6,531 nucleotides of DNA from Sulfurovum sp. (GTDB taxonomy: Bacteria; Campylobacterota; Campylobacteria; Campylobacterales; Sulfurovaceae), in assembly GCA_030626265.1 (NCBI GenBank), contig DAOUPF010000079.1, forward strand, positions 1 to 6,531, in the 5' to 3' direction. Shown here piece after piece: positions 5,942 through 6,531 of the stretch. Within the stretch, counting starts at the first letter, position 1. Every line of letters begins with the position of its first letter. The notes under the pieces are model-generated. The model saw nothing but the letters and a program-made list of their open reading frames with translations. It ran no database searches and was not told the DNA's origin. The translations under genes and the position numbers were made by a program.

Positions 5942-5949
5942 ATAATCCC
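5942..5949. repeat. Right copy of the 8-bp direct repeat
   Basis: ATAATCCC directly after the GGG end of the palindrome, 25 bp before the hisF start codon. With the preceding G it forms GATAAT (5941-5946), which is itself a passable -10 box at a normal distance from hisF. Confidence 0.55.
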
Positions 5950-5974
5950 CACCATTACGGTAGTTAGGATATAA

Positions 5975-6531
5975 ATGGAATATTTTGCAAAAAGAATTAT
6001 ACCATGTTTAGATGTTGATAGAGGTAGAGTGGTCAAAGGTGTAAACTTTGTGGGCTTGAGAGATGCTGGAGATCCTGTAGAGGTAGCAAAAAGATACAAT
6101 ATTGAGGGTGCTGATGAGATTACTTTTCTTGATATTGGAGCTACCCACGAGGGTAGAGATACTATAGTTGATGTTGTAAGAGAAGTTGCCAAAGAGGTAT
6201 TTATCCCACTGACTGTAGGTGGTGGGATAAGAGTATTGGATGATATTTATAATCTACTCGAAGTTGGCTGTGATAAAGTCAGTATCAACTCAGCGGCAAT
6301 CAAAAGACCAGAGTTTATCACAGAAGCAGCCAAGAGATTTGGATCACAGTGTATAGTAGTGGCGATAGATGCCAAAAGAGTCAGTGATGACAAATGGCAT
6401 ATCTTTACTCATGGTGGACGCAATGATACAGGGCTAGATGCTATAGAGTGGGCTAAAGAGGCATATGATAGAGGAGCAGGTGAGCTACTCGTGACTTCTA
6501 TGGATGCAGATGGCACAAAGGCTGGCTTTGA
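5975..6531 (+). CDS. hisF: Imidazole glycerol phosphate synthase cyclase subunit HisF (partial, 3' end outside the window)
   Basis: HisF is the cyclase subunit of the cytosolic HisFH complex. It uses ammonia from the HisH glutaminase to convert PRFAR into imidazole glycerol phosphate and AICAR, linking histidine and purine synthesis. The first 185 of roughly 250 residues are present as a (beta/alpha)8 barrel. Visible motifs are [17 protein letters not shown] (6-22) with catalytic Asp13, FLDIGA (51-56), the phosphate-binding VGGGIR (81-86), SINSAAIK (103-110), VVAIDAK (128-134) with the second catalytic Asp132, THGGR (145-149), and [12 protein letters not shown] (174-185) at the edge. No key residue is missing. 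The ATG at 5975 has AGGA at 5966-5969 (5-bp spacing), and the protein begins at the usual family start. It is divergent from rsmA and separated from its promoter by a palindromic insertion, so its leader may be long and structured. Genes downstream are not visible. Confidence 0.97.
   Translation, partial: MEYFAKRIIPCLDVDRGRVVKGVNFVGLRDAGDPVEVAKRYNIEGADEITFLDIGATHEGRDTIVDVVREVAKEVFIPLTVGGGIRVLDDIYNLLEVGCDKVSINSAAIKRPEFITEAAKRFGSQCIVVAIDAKRVSDDKWHIFTHGGRNDTGLDAIEWAKEAYDRGAGELLVTSMDADGTKAGF

Noticed and set aside
5760..5945. 61-codon plus-strand open frame before hisF
   Set aside because: It needs a TTG start with no ribosome site, overlaps the hisF -10 box and lies almost wholly in the palindrome, whose symmetry explains the open frame. 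The translation has no protein-like features.
5911..6192. Minus-strand open frame of 93 codons
   Set aside because: It is antisense to hisF, which is unambiguous in the other strand, and partly covers the palindrome.

Overview
The window most likely comes from the chromosome of a member of the Campylobacterota (epsilonproteobacteria), of the Sulfurimonas/Sulfurovum type. The base composition is AT-rich, AGA and ATA codons are common, promoters carry an extended T-rich 'TTTTGnTATAAT' -10 element with no clear -35, and rsmA is directly coupled to a single RNase J with a long Asn/Pro/Lys-rich N-terminal extension, as I recall from Helicobacter and Campylobacter. The genus is an inference; no rRNA gene is present to fix it.

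Layout. Positions 1-195 (minus) hold the N-terminus of a glycine-zipper outer-membrane lipoprotein that runs off the left edge. A 128-bp AT-rich divergent promoter region follows, with a 9-bp direct repeat spaced one helical turn. It leads to a small uncharacterised membrane-anchored protein (324-737, plus). That gene meets, tail to tail with an 8-bp overlap, a four-gene minus-strand block transcribed rsmA -> rnj -> rluB-like -> rarA (5737 down to 730). hisF starts divergently at 5975 and is cut by the right edge.

How the genes work together. rsmA (16S rRNA dimethylation), rnj (rRNA/mRNA processing and decay) and the RsuA/RluB-family pseudouridine synthase are an RNA-maturation group. rarA (maintenance of stalled replication forks) is translationally coupled to the pseudouridine synthase gene through a TAATG stop/start overlap. 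rnj begins inside rsmA, and a hairpin plus promoter-like sequence between rnj and the pseudouridine synthase gene may split the block into two transcription units. hisF belongs to histidine biosynthesis and is on its own promoter.

The most unusual item is in the 237-bp rsmA/hisF intergenic region: a degenerate palindrome of about 160 bp centred near 5861, flanked by an exact 8-bp direct repeat (ATAATCCC). It looks like a miniature inverted-repeat element (MITE) inserted at the -10 box of the hisF promoter. Removing it with one repeat copy restores an ordinary promoter 28 bp upstream of the hisF start codon. Apart from this the window is ordinary housekeeping sequence; I see no defence system, CRISPR array, tRNA or rRNA gene.
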